Origin: Flavobacteriaceae bacterium
Lineage (GTDB): Bacteria > Bacteroidota > Bacteroidia > Flavobacteriales > Flavobacteriaceae
DNA: 64,000 bases
Direction of reading: 5' to 3'
NCBI GenBank assembly: GCA_003443635.1
Contig: CP031964.1
Location: 1,024,321 to 1,088,320, forward strand
The notes beneath the pieces were generated by a model. It was not told where the DNA came from and ran no database searches. It saw only the letters and a program-made list of their open reading frames with translations. How positions within the stretch are numbered: position 1 is the stretch's first letter; each line of letters starts with the position of its first letter. Positions 26,051-35,433 of this stretch are shown here, one piece after another. Position numbers and translations under genes: made by a program.

Positions 26051-27309
26051 TGATTAAACAGATGAAAATATTAATTACAAGTTTATTAGTCTTTTTTGTT
26101 TCAATTGTAAGCTCTCAAACGTTATTAAAACCTGATCGTGTATTTGATGGAACTGAAATGCATGACGATTGGGTTGTTTTAGTAGAAGGAAATTCAATTA
26201 CACAAGTTGGGCCAGCATCTCAGATAAAAGCACCAAGAGGAACCAAAGAAATTCTTTTGAAAGGAAAAACGTTAATGCCAGGGCTTATTGAAGGCCACTC
26301 ACATGTATTATTACACCCTTATAATGAAACGACTTGGAATGATCAAGTATTAAAAGAATCGCCTGTTGAACGTTCTATTAGAGGAGTCAATCATGTTAGA
26401 AATTCTTTGATGTCTGGCGTAACTACAATGAGAGACCTTGGAGCAGAAGGTGCTGGTTATAGCGATGTGTATATTAAAAAAACCATTAATGAAGGAATCA
26501 TTATTGGACCACGATTATTAGTAGCTGGTCCAGCTGTGGTAGCAACTGGCGCTTATGGACCAAAAGGGTTTCATGATGGTGTTCATGTACCACTTGGCGC
26601 CGAAGAAGCTAGTGGTAATGATGTGATAAAAACTGTGCGGCGCCAATTAGGAAATGGAGCAGATTTTATAAAGATATATGCTGATTATAGATGGAAGCCA
26701 GGAGCACCATCACAACCTACATTTTCTTTAGAAGAAATAAAGCTTATGGTAGAAACTGCAGAAAGTGCGGGAAGTTATGCTGTAGCTCATGCCAGTACAC
26801 CAGAAGGAATGCGTCGTGCTATTTTGGGGGGTGTAGAAACCATTGAACATGGAGATGGTGCAACTGCTGAGATTTTTAAATTAATGAAAGAGAATGGTGT
26901 TGGACTTTGTGCAACTCTTGCTGCTGGAGATGCTATTTTACAGTACAACGGATGGAATAAAGGAAGAGACCATGAACCAAATCGTATTAAGCAAAAAAAG
27001 AAATCCTTCAAGTTAGCTATGGAATCAGGTGTAGATATAGTTTTTGGAGGTGATGTTGGAGTATTTTCACATGGAGAGAATTATAGAGAATTAGAGTTAA
27101 TGGTAGCATATGGAATGGAATCGATTAAAGCACTGCAATCGGCTACTTCTGTAAATGCGAGAATATTTCACTTAAATAATTTAGGGCAGCTTAAAAAAGG
27201 ATTTTTAGCAGACATTATTGCTGTAGAAGGTAATCCAGTTAAAAATATTGAAGCAATGCGTAATGTTACGTTTGTAATGAAAGATGGAGAACTCTATAAG
27301 AATGAATAG
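26050..27309 (+). CDS. Exported amidohydrolase (third of three, imidazolonepropionase/prolidase-like)
   Basis: Amidohydrolase of 419 residues with a cleavable-type signal peptide (FFVSIVSSQ) instead of a lipobox, so it is probably periplasmic. Active-site pieces: EGHSHVLLH, lysine in DFIKIYADYR, AVAHAST, IEHGDG and GGDVGVFSHG. It most resembles the Xaa-Pro dipeptidase / carnosinase-like group. The ATG at 26050 shares a base with the previous stop. A second Met four codons on is an alternative start. The following LytTR regulator gene may control the set. Confidence 0.85.
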   Translation: MIKQMKILITSLLVFFVSIVSSQTLLKPDRVFDGTEMHDDWVVLVEGNSITQVGPASQIKAPRGTKEILLKGKTLMPGLIEGHSHVLLHPYNETTWNDQVLKESPVERSIRGVNHVRNSLMSGVTTMRDLGAEGAGYSDVYIKKTINEGIIIGPRLLVAGPAVVATGAYGPKGFHDGVHVPLGAEEASGNDVIKTVRRQLGNGADFIKIYADYRWKPGAPSQPTFSLEEIKLMVETAESAGSYAVAHASTPEGMRRAILGGVETIEHGDGATAEIFKLMKENGVGLCATLAAGDAILQYNGWNKGRDHEPNRIKQKKKSFKLAMESGVDIVFGGDVGVFSHGENYRELELMVAYGMESIKALQSATSVNARIFHLNNLGQLKKGFLADIIAVEGNPVKNIEAMRNVTFVMKDGELYKNE

Positions 27310-27368
27310 ATAATTTTATTATAATAGGTATTTTTATATTTTTATAAATGATGTAAAAATACCTTCTA

Positions 27369-28229
27369 TTGGATCGCAAAAACACATTTTGGAATACTCC
27401 TATTTCTATTTTAGATACTAAAAAAGAAAAATGGAGTGTTATTTTATTTTTAAGTGTGTTTATTCCTTTATTTTTAATTGTTTTCCAACCTTTTGGGGTT
27501 AATAATTATGATCCAACTCACCGTATTAATCCTGATCTTTTAATTGGTGCTATAGGATTTGGTTTTGTTAATGGGTTTACGATCGGTATCTATGAATTTA
27601 TTATTACTCCTTATTTATTTAAAAAGAAAACTGTAGCAGAACATTTTGTTAGATTATTCTTATTATTGATAATATTATCTTCAACGATTTATTTGTTTTA
27701 CAATATTATTGGGAGCTTTCATGATTGGAAGTGGTCAAGTTATTTTGGATTTATTCGAGACATTTCATTGATGAGTATCATTCCAACAGGATTGATTATT
27801 CTATATGTAAATTATAAGAAAACTAAGAATGCTTATGAAATCCTTTTAGAGCAACCAAAGTTTAATGTGCGAGAAAAAACATTAATTAAACTAGAATCTG
27901 ATAATGGTAAGGACTCTATTTCTATAGCTTTAAATGCATTACTTTATATTGAAGCTCAAGATAACTATGTTTCAGTGTATTATTTGATGAACAACCAGGT
28001 GAAAAAGCAATTACTACGTATTACCATGAAAGTATTAGAATCGAATTTAAAAGATATGGCAATTGTGAGATGTCATCGATCATATTTAGTTAACATAAAT
28101 AAGATTACGAAAGCAAAAGGAGATGGGCATCAAATGAAATTATATGTAAGTAATATTGTAAATCCTATTCCTGTTTCACGTTCTTATATTTCGTCTTTAA
28201 AAGAAATTATGGCTACTTACCACAAATAA
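27369..28229 (+). CDS. Membrane-tethered LytTR-type DNA-binding regulator
   Basis: Four predicted TM segments occupy residues about 24-150 (for example VILFLSVFIPLFLIVF). They are followed by a LytTR DNA-binding domain at about 175-280, with YIEAQDNYVSVYY and IVRCHRSYLVNI. No receiver or kinase domain is present, so the membrane part probably senses the signal directly. The start is TTG at 27369: two ATGs at 27348 and 27351 are in frame but are followed at once by a stop. It lies 59 bases after the third amidohydrolase gene. Confidence 0.85.
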   Translation: MDRKNTFWNTPISILDTKKEKWSVILFLSVFIPLFLIVFQPFGVNNYDPTHRINPDLLIGAIGFGFVNGFTIGIYEFIITPYLFKKKTVAEHFVRLFLLLIILSSTIYLFYNIIGSFHDWKWSSYFGFIRDISLMSIIPTGLIILYVNYKKTKNAYEILLEQPKFNVREKTLIKLESDNGKDSISIALNALLYIEAQDNYVSVYYLMNNQVKKQLLRITMKVLESNLKDMAIVRCHRSYLVNINKITKAKGDGHQMKLYVSNIVNPIPVSRSYISSLKEIMATYHK

Positions 28230-28242
28230 TTAATTTTCGCCA

Positions 28243-28275
28243 CAAGCTATGTAACAGCTACTACTTGAGCTTGTC
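28243..28275 (+). repeat. Intergenic inverted repeat before 28316
   Basis: ACAAGCT (28243-28249) pairs with AGCTTGT (28269-28275) across a 19-base loop, followed by CATAATGATG. It may be a degraded member of the hairpin repeat family or a weak terminator for the LytTR gene. Confidence 0.4.
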
Positions 28276-28315
28276 ATAATGATGTAATTTAATATTAATA
28301 AAAAACTTATTCATT

Positions 28316-28960
28316 ATGAAAACACCAATCGCAGTACGCTCAAGAAACAATATATTTGGGATTTTATCCTTAATTATTGGATTTACATTTTTAACTACTT
28401 GGTTACCTTTACTACGAGCTTTATTTGATGGAGAATCTTATAGCTGGGGAATGGGTTATTTCGGACTTTCTTTTTCAGGAAAAGGCTTAACCTCAGATTA
28501 TTTAATACTAATAGTTTTTTTAATTCTATATATAGCTTTGTTTGCTTCTTTTAATTGGATTAAAAACCGAGTTATATTTTATTTGTTATTGTTTTGGTGG
28601 TGGCTTCACAGTTTTGGAAATTTATTATATGATATTATTAAAAATGGAGATAGTATGTTTCACGGAGATACCTTAAATATTCATGTTTCAATATCTGCAA
28701 TAGTAATACCATTATCTATAATTGCGTTAGGGCTAATTATTTTCATTATTAAAAAAGACAAGCAATTACAAGAAGTTCATATCGCTTGGAGTCGTTCAAA
28801 TAATATTAAAGTTCTTATAATTTTAGGACCGTTAGTATTGCAAGGTGTATTTTTTGCTATTGGAGAACCACACGGAATTACAGATCAGATAGGTGTATTT
28901 ATAGCAATAATACAATGTTTTGTAATTTGGTTGATATTTAAGCCTTCAAGAATTGAATAA
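28316..28960 (+). CDS. Hypothetical multi-pass membrane protein
   Basis: Not recognised. The 214 residues hold about six hydrophobic segments, such as GILSLIIGFTFLTTWLPLL, YLILIVFLILYIALFASF, VIFYLLLFWWWLHSFG and IVIPLSIIALGLIIFII. No conserved catalytic motif is visible. It is transcribed in the same direction as the LytTR gene. Its 3' end overlaps the 3' end of the minus-strand glycosyltransferase gene by 15 bases, so the two transcripts converge. Confidence 0.7.
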   Translation: MKTPIAVRSRNNIFGILSLIIGFTFLTTWLPLLRALFDGESYSWGMGYFGLSFSGKGLTSDYLILIVFLILYIALFASFNWIKNRVIFYLLLFWWWLHSFGNLLYDIIKNGDSMFHGDTLNIHVSISAIVIPLSIIALGLIIFIIKKDKQLQEVHIAWSRSNNIKVLIILGPLVLQGVFFAIGEPHGITDQIGVFIAIIQCFVIWLIFKPSRIE

Positions 28961-29815
28961 CTTTTTAGTAATACCTTTCCAGCGAAGTCTCCTTACAAAT
29001 CGTCCTTGTTCTGGAGTAATTAAAAACTCAATATTTTTATTAATAGAAGCTTTTAAATAACCAAATATATAATCTTTAAAAAGTAAAAAACTCCTCTTTT
29101 TAAAAGCTAGTTTTAAAGCTGATAAAAAAGCTAATGGTAATCCAAAACGAAGCTTATAAAGAGCTTCACCTTGTAAATACTTGGCACCTCTAACATAACC
29201 TGAGCCGGTTGGTTTTAGGTGCTTTACTTTTAGAGTTTCATCTGTTTTAAGTTGCCAGCCGTAGTATTGTGCTAAAAGTTCATCTACAGTATCCCAACCC
29301 ATAGATAATTTTAGTTTTCCAATTTCTAAAAAACATTCTTTTCGATAAGCTTTTAACGCACCTCTAATATGGTCTTTATTTGTTAGACCTTCAATCACCC
29401 AATCATTATTTTTCTCAATATAACAGAATCCTGCTGCCATTCCTAACTTATTGTCAGCTGTAAAATGAGAAGCTAGAGTTTCTAAATAATTATCAGGAAA
29501 AACCAAATCAGCATCAAATTTGCAAATAATATCATAATTATCATCTAAAATATCGTAACCTTTATAAAAAGCATTAATGATTTTTGCACCAGGAATATGT
29601 TGATCAGAAGAGTTTGAATTAATTAAAGTTATCCAATTGTAATCATTTGAGAGTTTTTCAACAATAATTTGAGTGTCATCTGTAGAGTTATCATTAACGA
29701 CTACTACTTGTTTAGGAAGTAAAGTTTGTTTAGCTAAAGACTCTAAGGTAAGCTGTATAAAATCTTCTTCATTATGAGCGGGTATGACGATATAAATATC
29801 CATTTTTAAAGCCAT
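28946..29815 (-). CDS. Family 2 glycosyltransferase
   Basis: GT-A fold glycosyltransferase of 289 residues. The N-terminal signature is YIVIPAHNEEDFIQLTLESL with VVVNDNSTDDT, and the metal-binding DxD is in CKFDADLVFP. No TM segment is evident, so it is probably a cytoplasmic or membrane-associated transferase. It is the last gene of a three-gene minus-strand operon after a KAS III-like enzyme and a methyltransferase, and its ATG overlaps the methyltransferase stop (TAATG). The product could be a cell-envelope glycan or glycolipid. Confidence 0.88.
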   Translation of the reverse strand: MALKMDIYIVIPAHNEEDFIQLTLESLAKQTLLPKQVVVVNDNSTDDTQIIVEKLSNDYNWITLINSNSSDQHIPGAKIINAFYKGYDILDDNYDIICKFDADLVFPDNYLETLASHFTADNKLGMAAGFCYIEKNNDWVIEGLTNKDHIRGALKAYRKECFLEIGKLKLSMGWDTVDELLAQYYGWQLKTDETLKVKHLKPTGSGYVRGAKYLQGEALYKLRFGLPLAFLSALKLAFKKRSFLLFKDYIFGYLKASINKNIEFLITPEQGRFVRRLRWKGITKKLFNS

Positions 29816-30363
29816 TATTTAATTCGCTCTGCATAAACTATATAATATCGAGGTGTGAACCATCTTAAAATAGGGCGAATTCCAATTTTTTTAGTAGGAT
29901 TAGTCCATTTTTTTCTATCGATAATTTTCCATCCAGATTTTTCTAATAACCAATCAAACTGCCAATCTTCAAATTCATGATAATGCCTATCCCACATATC
30001 CGTTTTACTTCTATACGCTGGAGAAAACCATAATTTAAGAGGGATACTAGCTACTAATTTATTGGCTTTTATAGATTTTAAAACTGTAAAAGGAGAAAGT
30101 AAATGCTCAAATATTTCAAATGCAGTAACTACATCTGCATCTGATTGTTCAATAATAGAAGTGTCAATATCCAAATCTTCACCTTTAGTGTTCTCAACTT
30201 CATAACCACGTTCTAACATTATTTCTGTAAATGGGTTATTTATCCCTAAATCTAAAATTTTAGAATTCTCAGAAATATGAGCTTTTAAAAATTGAAAAGT
30301 ATATTTATATCTCTTATGAGGAAATTGATTCTCGTACACGAAAAATATTTTTTCGTTTCGCAA
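29815..30363 (-). CDS. Class I SAM-dependent methyltransferase
   Basis: Short methyltransferase of 182 residues. Motif I is KILDLGINNPFTE, which departs from the usual glycine-rich DxGxGxG form. Motif II/III is VVTAFEIFEHLLSP. The C-terminal part with DRHYHEFEDWQFDWLLEKS matches the Methyltransf_11/23-type group often seen beside glycosyltransferases. It lies 20 bases after the KAS III-like gene and overlaps the glycosyltransferase start, so the three are co-transcribed. The methyl acceptor is unknown. Confidence 0.78.
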   Translation of the reverse strand: MRNEKIFFVYENQFPHKRYKYTFQFLKAHISENSKILDLGINNPFTEIMLERGYEVENTKGEDLDIDTSIIEQSDADVVTAFEIFEHLLSPFTVLKSIKANKLVASIPLKLWFSPAYRSKTDMWDRHYHEFEDWQFDWLLEKSGWKIIDRKKWTNPTKKIGIRPILRWFTPRYYIVYAERIK

Positions 30364-30383
30364 TAGATGCGAAATCCAAATTA

Positions 30384-31442
30384 TTAATATTTGTAAATTA
30401 TGGCATTGATATGCATTCCTGCACCAACACTTGCAAATATAATAACATCTCCTTTGTTAAGGTTTTGATTTTCTATTTTATTATTTCTTATTAAATCAAA
30501 TAGAGTAGGGACAGTGGCTACAGAACTATTGCCTAATTTGTGAATACTCATAGGCATTATTCCTTCTGGAGCATCAATTTTATATAACCTATAAAAACGT
30601 TTTATAATAGCTTCATCCATTTTTTCATTGGCTTGATGAATGAGTATTTTTTTAACGTCTTTAATATCCACATCACTTCTATCTAAACAATCTTTCATGG
30701 CTTGAGGTACATTGTTTAATGCAAATTCATAAATTTTTCGACCATGCATTTTTATGTAACGCGTATCTCGACATAAATCTTGATTGTTAGAGTTTCCAAA
30801 AAATAAATAATATGCTTCATCATAAGTAAATGAAGCGGACTCATGACATAATATTCCACCTTCTTCAAAAGTTTCTTCAATAACAGCAGCACCTGCACCA
30901 TCAGAATAGATCATTGAGTCCCTGTCATGTTTATCAACAACTCTTGATAGTGTTTCCGAACCTACTACTAAACACTTCTTAGCGATTCCTGCTTTAATAA
31001 ATGCTTGAGCTTGAATAACACCTTCTATCCAACCAGGGCAACCAAACAATATGTCGTAAGCCACACATTTTGGATTCTTAATTCTAAGACTATGTTTTAC
31101 TCTTGATGCTAAACAAGGCAATATATCACTTTGAATAGTATCAGATTTTACATCACCAAAATTATGTGCTACAATAATATAATCTAGTTCTTCAGGATTT
31201 ATTTTAGAATCAACAATAGCCTTTTCTGCTGCAAAAAAAGCTAAATCTGAAGAAGTTAAATGTGGCTTAGCATAACGTCTCTCAGCAATACCAGTAATGT
31301 CTTTAAATTTTTGAACAATAACATCATTAGTAGAGCCTATAGAAGACCCATCTGTATTTAAGAAGTTATGATGGCGAAAATCTTCATTTTTTTCGATTAA
31401 ATCAGGAATGTAAGACCCTGTTCCAGTTATTCGAATAGACAT
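30384..31442 (-). CDS. 3-oxoacyl-ACP synthase III family protein (FabH-like)
   Basis: Thiolase-fold condensing enzyme of 352 residues. The Cys-His-Asn triad is visible as C135 in LFGCPGWIEG, His in ILIHQANEKM and Asn in KLGNSSVAT. It is longer than housekeeping FabH (about 320) and is linked to a methyltransferase and a glycosyltransferase instead of other fab genes. This suggests a specialised lipid or secondary metabolite role. The start is an ATG at 31442 with a 187-base upstream gap that holds the gcvP terminator. Confidence 0.85.
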   Translation of the reverse strand: MSIRITGTGSYIPDLIEKNEDFRHHNFLNTDGSSIGSTNDVIVQKFKDITGIAERRYAKPHLTSSDLAFFAAEKAIVDSKINPEELDYIIVAHNFGDVKSDTIQSDILPCLASRVKHSLRIKNPKCVAYDILFGCPGWIEGVIQAQAFIKAGIAKKCLVVGSETLSRVVDKHDRDSMIYSDGAGAAVIEETFEEGGILCHESASFTYDEAYYLFFGNSNNQDLCRDTRYIKMHGRKIYEFALNNVPQAMKDCLDRSDVDIKDVKKILIHQANEKMDEAIIKRFYRLYKIDAPEGIMPMSIHKLGNSSVATVPTLFDLIRNNKIENQNLNKGDVIIFASVGAGMHINAIIYKY

Positions 31443-31570
31443 AAATTTAGTTTTAGTTAGTTAATGCTAATCTATATAATATAACTGTAGTACTACTTTT
31501 TTTATTGAGTTAAATGATAATTTTTACGAATATGTTAAATATAAGGTGAGAATGTTATGAAATAAACATA

Positions 31571-31603
31571 AAAAAGCACTTGCTGTGAACAAATGCTTTT
31601 TTG
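31571..31603 (-). terminator. Terminator of gcvP
   Basis: AAAAAAGCA (31571-31579) pairs with TGCTTTTTT (31595-31603). Read on the minus strand, the stem ends in a T tract, 27 bases beyond the gcvP stop. Confidence 0.75.
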
Positions 31604-31629
31604 TATTTACTTTTATATTAATTAAGATT

Positions 31630-34479
31630 TTAAACTTCCATAAAATCTTCTATAGGTGCACAAGTACAGATTAAATTTCTATCCCCATAGGCATCATCTA
31701 CACGTCTTACACTTGGCCAGAATTTATTATCTTGTATGTAATCTAACGGAAAAGCAGCTGTTTCTCTAGAATATTCAAAAGGCCATTCGCTAGAAGTTAC
31801 CATTGCCATTGTATGCGGTGCATTTTTAAGTACATTACTTGTATCTTCTTTAGAAACAGATTCAATTTCTTTTCTAATTGATATCATTGCATCACAAAAA
31901 CGATCTAATTCGGCTTTGCCTTCACTTTCTGTAGGCTCTATCATAATTGTACCAGCTACAGGGAAAGATACAGTAGGTGCATGAAACCCGTAGTCCATTA
32001 AACGTTTTGCAATATCAGTTACTTCGATACCATTAGCTTTAAAAGGCCTACAATCTACAATCATTTCATGGGCAGCACGTCCTTTTTCACCAGAATAAAG
32101 TACTTCAAAATGACCAGATAAACGTTCTTTAATATAATTTGCATTTAAAATGGCAACTCTAGTAGATTCTGTTAATCCTTTAGCACCAAGCATACAGATA
32201 TATCCATAAGATATTAAACATGCTAATGCAGAGCCATATGGTGCAGCCGAAATGGCTGAAATGGCCTGATCACCTCCTACATTAATTACAGGATTACCTG
32301 GTAAAAATGGTACAAGTTGTTCTGCTACACAAATAGGACCTACACCTGGCCCACCACCACCATGAGGTATAGCAAATGTTTTATGTAAGTTTAAATGGCA
32401 AACATCTGCTCCAATATTACCTGGGTTAGTTAATCCTACTTGGGCATTCATATTGGCGCCGTCCATATACACTTGCCCACCATTATCATGTATAATTTGT
32501 GTGATATCTTTAATAGCAGATTCAAACACACCATGAGTTGATGGGTATGTTACCATTAAGGCAGCCAAATTATCTTTATGTATAATAGCTTTTTCTCTAA
32601 GATCATCAACATCAATATTACCTTCATCTGTAGATTTTGTAACTACAACTTTCATTCCAGCCATAACCGCACTTGCAGGATTTGTACCGTGTGCAGATGA
32701 TGGAATTAAACAGATATTACGATGTCCTTCATTACGAGATTCGTGATATGCTTTTATAACCATTAATCCAGCAAACTCACCTTGAGCTCCAGAGTTTGGT
32801 TGAAGCGAAGTATCTGCAAACCCAGTGATTTCAGTAAGTTGATCTGCTAATTTTTGCATTACAAACTGATAACCTTCAACTTGATTTAAAGGAGCAAAAG
32901 GATGTATATTACCCCAATTTGACCAACTTAAAGGCAACATTTCTGCTGCTGCATTTAGTTTCATAGTACAAGATCCTAAAGAAATCATAGAGTGATTTAA
33001 AGCAAGATCTTTTCGTTCTAAAGATTTAATATAACGCATTAAATCTGTTTCAGAATGATAGGTGTTAAAAACTTCATTTTCTAAAAATGAAGATGACCTT
33101 TTTACATTATTATTAATATTATCACTATCAATAATCTCTGAAATAGTTATTGCATTTTTTGAAATTGCTTCTGCAAAAATTGAATTGATAAGATTTATAT
33201 CTTGAAGTGAAGTTGTTTCATTTATTGAAATAGAAACAGTCTCATCATCTGGATAGTAAAAATTAACTTCTTTAGTTTCTGCTATAGTTTTTACTTTTGA
33301 AGCATTTGTTTTAATTTGAATAGTATCAAAATAAGAATCATTAGATTGATATAAACCAAGTCGCTCTAAACTATCAACTAAAGTGGAAGTTGTATTGTGT
33401 ACTTTATTAGCAATATAATTTAAACCTTTAGGGCCGTGATATACGGCATACATACCAGCCATCACAGCAAGTAGTACTTGAGCTGTACATATATTAGAAG
33501 TTGCTTTATCTCTTTTTATGTGTTGTTCACGCGTTTGTAACGCCATTCTTAAAGCCCTATCTCCATTTGTATCTTTGGTTACACCTATAATACGTCCAGG
33601 AATACTTCGTTTATAATCTTCTTTTGTAGCAAAATAAGCTGCATGTGGACCTCCATAGCCCATAGGGATACCAAAACGTTGTGTTGTTCCTACTACTACG
33701 TCTGCTCCAAATTTTCCAGGAGCTTCCAGTTTAACTAAACTTAAAATATCTGCAGCAACAGCTACTTTTATTTGCGCTTCTTTTGCTTTTAATATAAAAC
33801 TAGAAATGTCATTAATTCGTCCTGATTTTCCAGGATATTGAAGTAGTGCGCCATAGAATTCTGTAGAGAAATCAAATGACTCAGCATTACCCAGAACCAA
33901 TTCGATTCCTAAAGGAATAGCTCTGGTTTTAAGTAATGATAATGTTTGAGGTAAAACTTCATCAGAAACAAAGAATTTTATAACATTATCCTTTTTTTGT
34001 TGACGTTCTCTTACTGCAAATAGTAATGCCATTGCTTCAGCAGCAGCTGTACTCTCATCTAAAAGCGATGCGTTTGCTAATTCCATACCAGTAAGATCTG
34101 TGATCATTGTTTGGAAATTTAAAAGAGCTTCTAAACGACCTTGAGCAATCTCTGCCTGATAAGGTGTATATGCAGTATACCACCCTGGGTTTTCAAGAAT
34201 GTTTCTTTGAATAACAGCTGGTAAATTTGAAGGATGATATCCTAATCCTATATAAGATTTAAAAACTTTATTTTTTGATGCTAAATGATGAATATGAGTT
34301 AAATACTCTTGCTCACTCATTGCAACATCTAAGCCTAAAGGATTAGAGAGTCTGATTTTATCAGGAATAGTTTGATTAATAAGTTCATCTAAAGTATCCA
34401 CACCAATTGTTTTTAGCATGTCTTTATGATCCACTTCTCGAGGACCAATATGTCGTAGTGCAAAAGAATCTGTATTCAT
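31630..34479 (-). CDS. gcvP: Glycine dehydrogenase (decarboxylating), glycine cleavage system P protein
   Basis: PLP enzyme that decarboxylates glycine and passes the methylamine to the lipoyl H protein. It is a single long chain of 949 residues, with both the alpha-like and beta-like halves fused, as in most non-thermophilic bacteria. The N-terminus reads FALRHIGPREVD, and the PLP lysine lies in HLNLHKTFAIPHGGGGPG. The C-terminal end CTCAPIEDF is typical. It is alone, without gcvT or gcvH nearby, and is divergent from the UbiA-like gene with a 120-base shared promoter region. Confidence 0.97.
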   Translation of the reverse strand: MNTDSFALRHIGPREVDHKDMLKTIGVDTLDELINQTIPDKIRLSNPLGLDVAMSEQEYLTHIHHLASKNKVFKSYIGLGYHPSNLPAVIQRNILENPGWYTAYTPYQAEIAQGRLEALLNFQTMITDLTGMELANASLLDESTAAAEAMALLFAVRERQQKKDNVIKFFVSDEVLPQTLSLLKTRAIPLGIELVLGNAESFDFSTEFYGALLQYPGKSGRINDISSFILKAKEAQIKVAVAADILSLVKLEAPGKFGADVVVGTTQRFGIPMGYGGPHAAYFATKEDYKRSIPGRIIGVTKDTNGDRALRMALQTREQHIKRDKATSNICTAQVLLAVMAGMYAVYHGPKGLNYIANKVHNTTSTLVDSLERLGLYQSNDSYFDTIQIKTNASKVKTIAETKEVNFYYPDDETVSISINETTSLQDINLINSIFAEAISKNAITISEIIDSDNINNNVKRSSSFLENEVFNTYHSETDLMRYIKSLERKDLALNHSMISLGSCTMKLNAAAEMLPLSWSNWGNIHPFAPLNQVEGYQFVMQKLADQLTEITGFADTSLQPNSGAQGEFAGLMVIKAYHESRNEGHRNICLIPSSAHGTNPASAVMAGMKVVVTKSTDEGNIDVDDLREKAIIHKDNLAALMVTYPSTHGVFESAIKDITQIIHDNGGQVYMDGANMNAQVGLTNPGNIGADVCHLNLHKTFAIPHGGGGPGVGPICVAEQLVPFLPGNPVINVGGDQAISAISAAPYGSALACLISYGYICMLGAKGLTESTRVAILNANYIKERLSGHFEVLYSGEKGRAAHEMIVDCRPFKANGIEVTDIAKRLMDYGFHAPTVSFPVAGTIMIEPTESEGKAELDRFCDAMISIRKEIESVSKEDTSNVLKNAPHTMAMVTSSEWPFEYSRETAAFPLDYIQDNKFWPSVRRVDDAYGDRNLICTCAPIEDFMEV

Positions 34480-34505
34480 CCTTGTTTTTATTGTATTTTG
34501 ATGAG

Positions 34506-34513
34506 CAAAATTA
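34506..34513 (-). promoter_or_regulatory. Candidate -7 promoter box for gcvP
   Basis: Minus-strand TAATTTTG matches the Bacteroidota -7 consensus TAnnTTTG and lies 26 bases before the gcvP ATG. No clear -33 box is seen. Confidence 0.5.
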
Positions 34514-34587
34514 CGTAAATATTAGCGTTTTTAATCTACCCATAATGAAAGTTTTTAACCAAACAAAAGGATTATTAACAGATTAAC

Positions 34588-34595
34588 TATTTTTG
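34588..34595 (+). promoter_or_regulatory. Candidate -7 promoter box for the UbiA-like gene
   Basis: TATTTTTG matches TAnnTTTG and ends 4 bases before the ATG at 34600, which would give a leaderless or nearly leaderless mRNA. Confidence 0.45.
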
Positions 34596-34599
34596 TTAT

Positions 34600-35433
34600 A
34601 TGCAATTTTTAAAACGTGTATTCGAATTTTATATAAACAGTAGTATACATGTTGCTTTGGCTGTTTGTAGCTTGGTATGTGTCACAATATTTGAATTTGA
34701 TTTAAAATTAAATTACAACCTACTTTTATTCGTGTTTTTTGCCACAATAACAGGATATAATTTTGTAAAATATTTTGGATTAGCAAAATTTCACCATCGG
34801 GAGCTTGCAAATTGGCTAAAACAAATTCAAATTTTCTCTCTCTTATGTTTTCTCTCTCTCTGCTATTTTTCTTTAAAATTAGAGTTTATAACATTAATTT
34901 ATTTAGGCGGATTAGGAGTAATCACATTTTTGTACGCTATTCCTTTTTTGCCGAAATCTATTTTTTTAGATAATGGTAAAAACCTAAGAGCTATTAGTGG
35001 CCTTAAAATTTATGTGATTGCTTTGGTTTGGTCAGGAACAACAGTAATTATCCCTTTAGTTAATGAAAATTATATAATTAATACAGATGTGATATTAACT
35101 GCAATACAACGTTACATATATGTATTAGTAGTAATGCTTCCGTTTGAAATTAGAGATTTACAATTTGATAATTTAAAATTATCTACTATTCCTCAACGTA
35201 TAGGAATAAAGCTTACCAAAATAATTGGAATAGTATTATTGCTATTATTTTATAGCATTGAAATTTTTAAAAATGAAATTGCTGAAAAACAATTATTACT
35301 ACTTTTTATTATAGTAGTAATTGTTGCATTGTTTTTAATATTTAGTAAAATAAACCAAAAAAAATATTATAGTTCTTTTGGAGTAGAAAGTATACCTGTA
35401 ATTTGGTTACTGATTTTGATTTTGCTTCGCTAA
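34600..35433 (+). CDS. UbiA prenyltransferase-like membrane protein
   Basis: Multi-pass membrane protein of 277 residues with about eight hydrophobic segments. The second acidic motif of the UbiA family is present in PFEIRDLQFDNLKLSTIPQ. The first Asp-rich motif (usually NDxxDxxxD) is replaced by GYNFVKYFGLA, lacking aspartates. UbiA enzymes transfer prenyl chains to aromatic or other acceptors. Without the first motif, a different substrate or loss of metal-diphosphate chemistry is possible. The 3' end overlaps that of the minus-strand small zinc protein by 27 bases. Confidence 0.65.
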   Translation: MQFLKRVFEFYINSSIHVALAVCSLVCVTIFEFDLKLNYNLLLFVFFATITGYNFVKYFGLAKFHHRELANWLKQIQIFSLLCFLSLCYFSLKLEFITLIYLGGLGVITFLYAIPFLPKSIFLDNGKNLRAISGLKIYVIALVWSGTTVIIPLVNENYIINTDVILTAIQRYIYVLVVMLPFEIRDLQFDNLKLSTIPQRIGIKLTKIIGIVLLLLFYSIEIFKNEIAEKQLLLLFIIVVIVALFLIFSKINQKKYYSSFGVESIPVIWLLILILLR

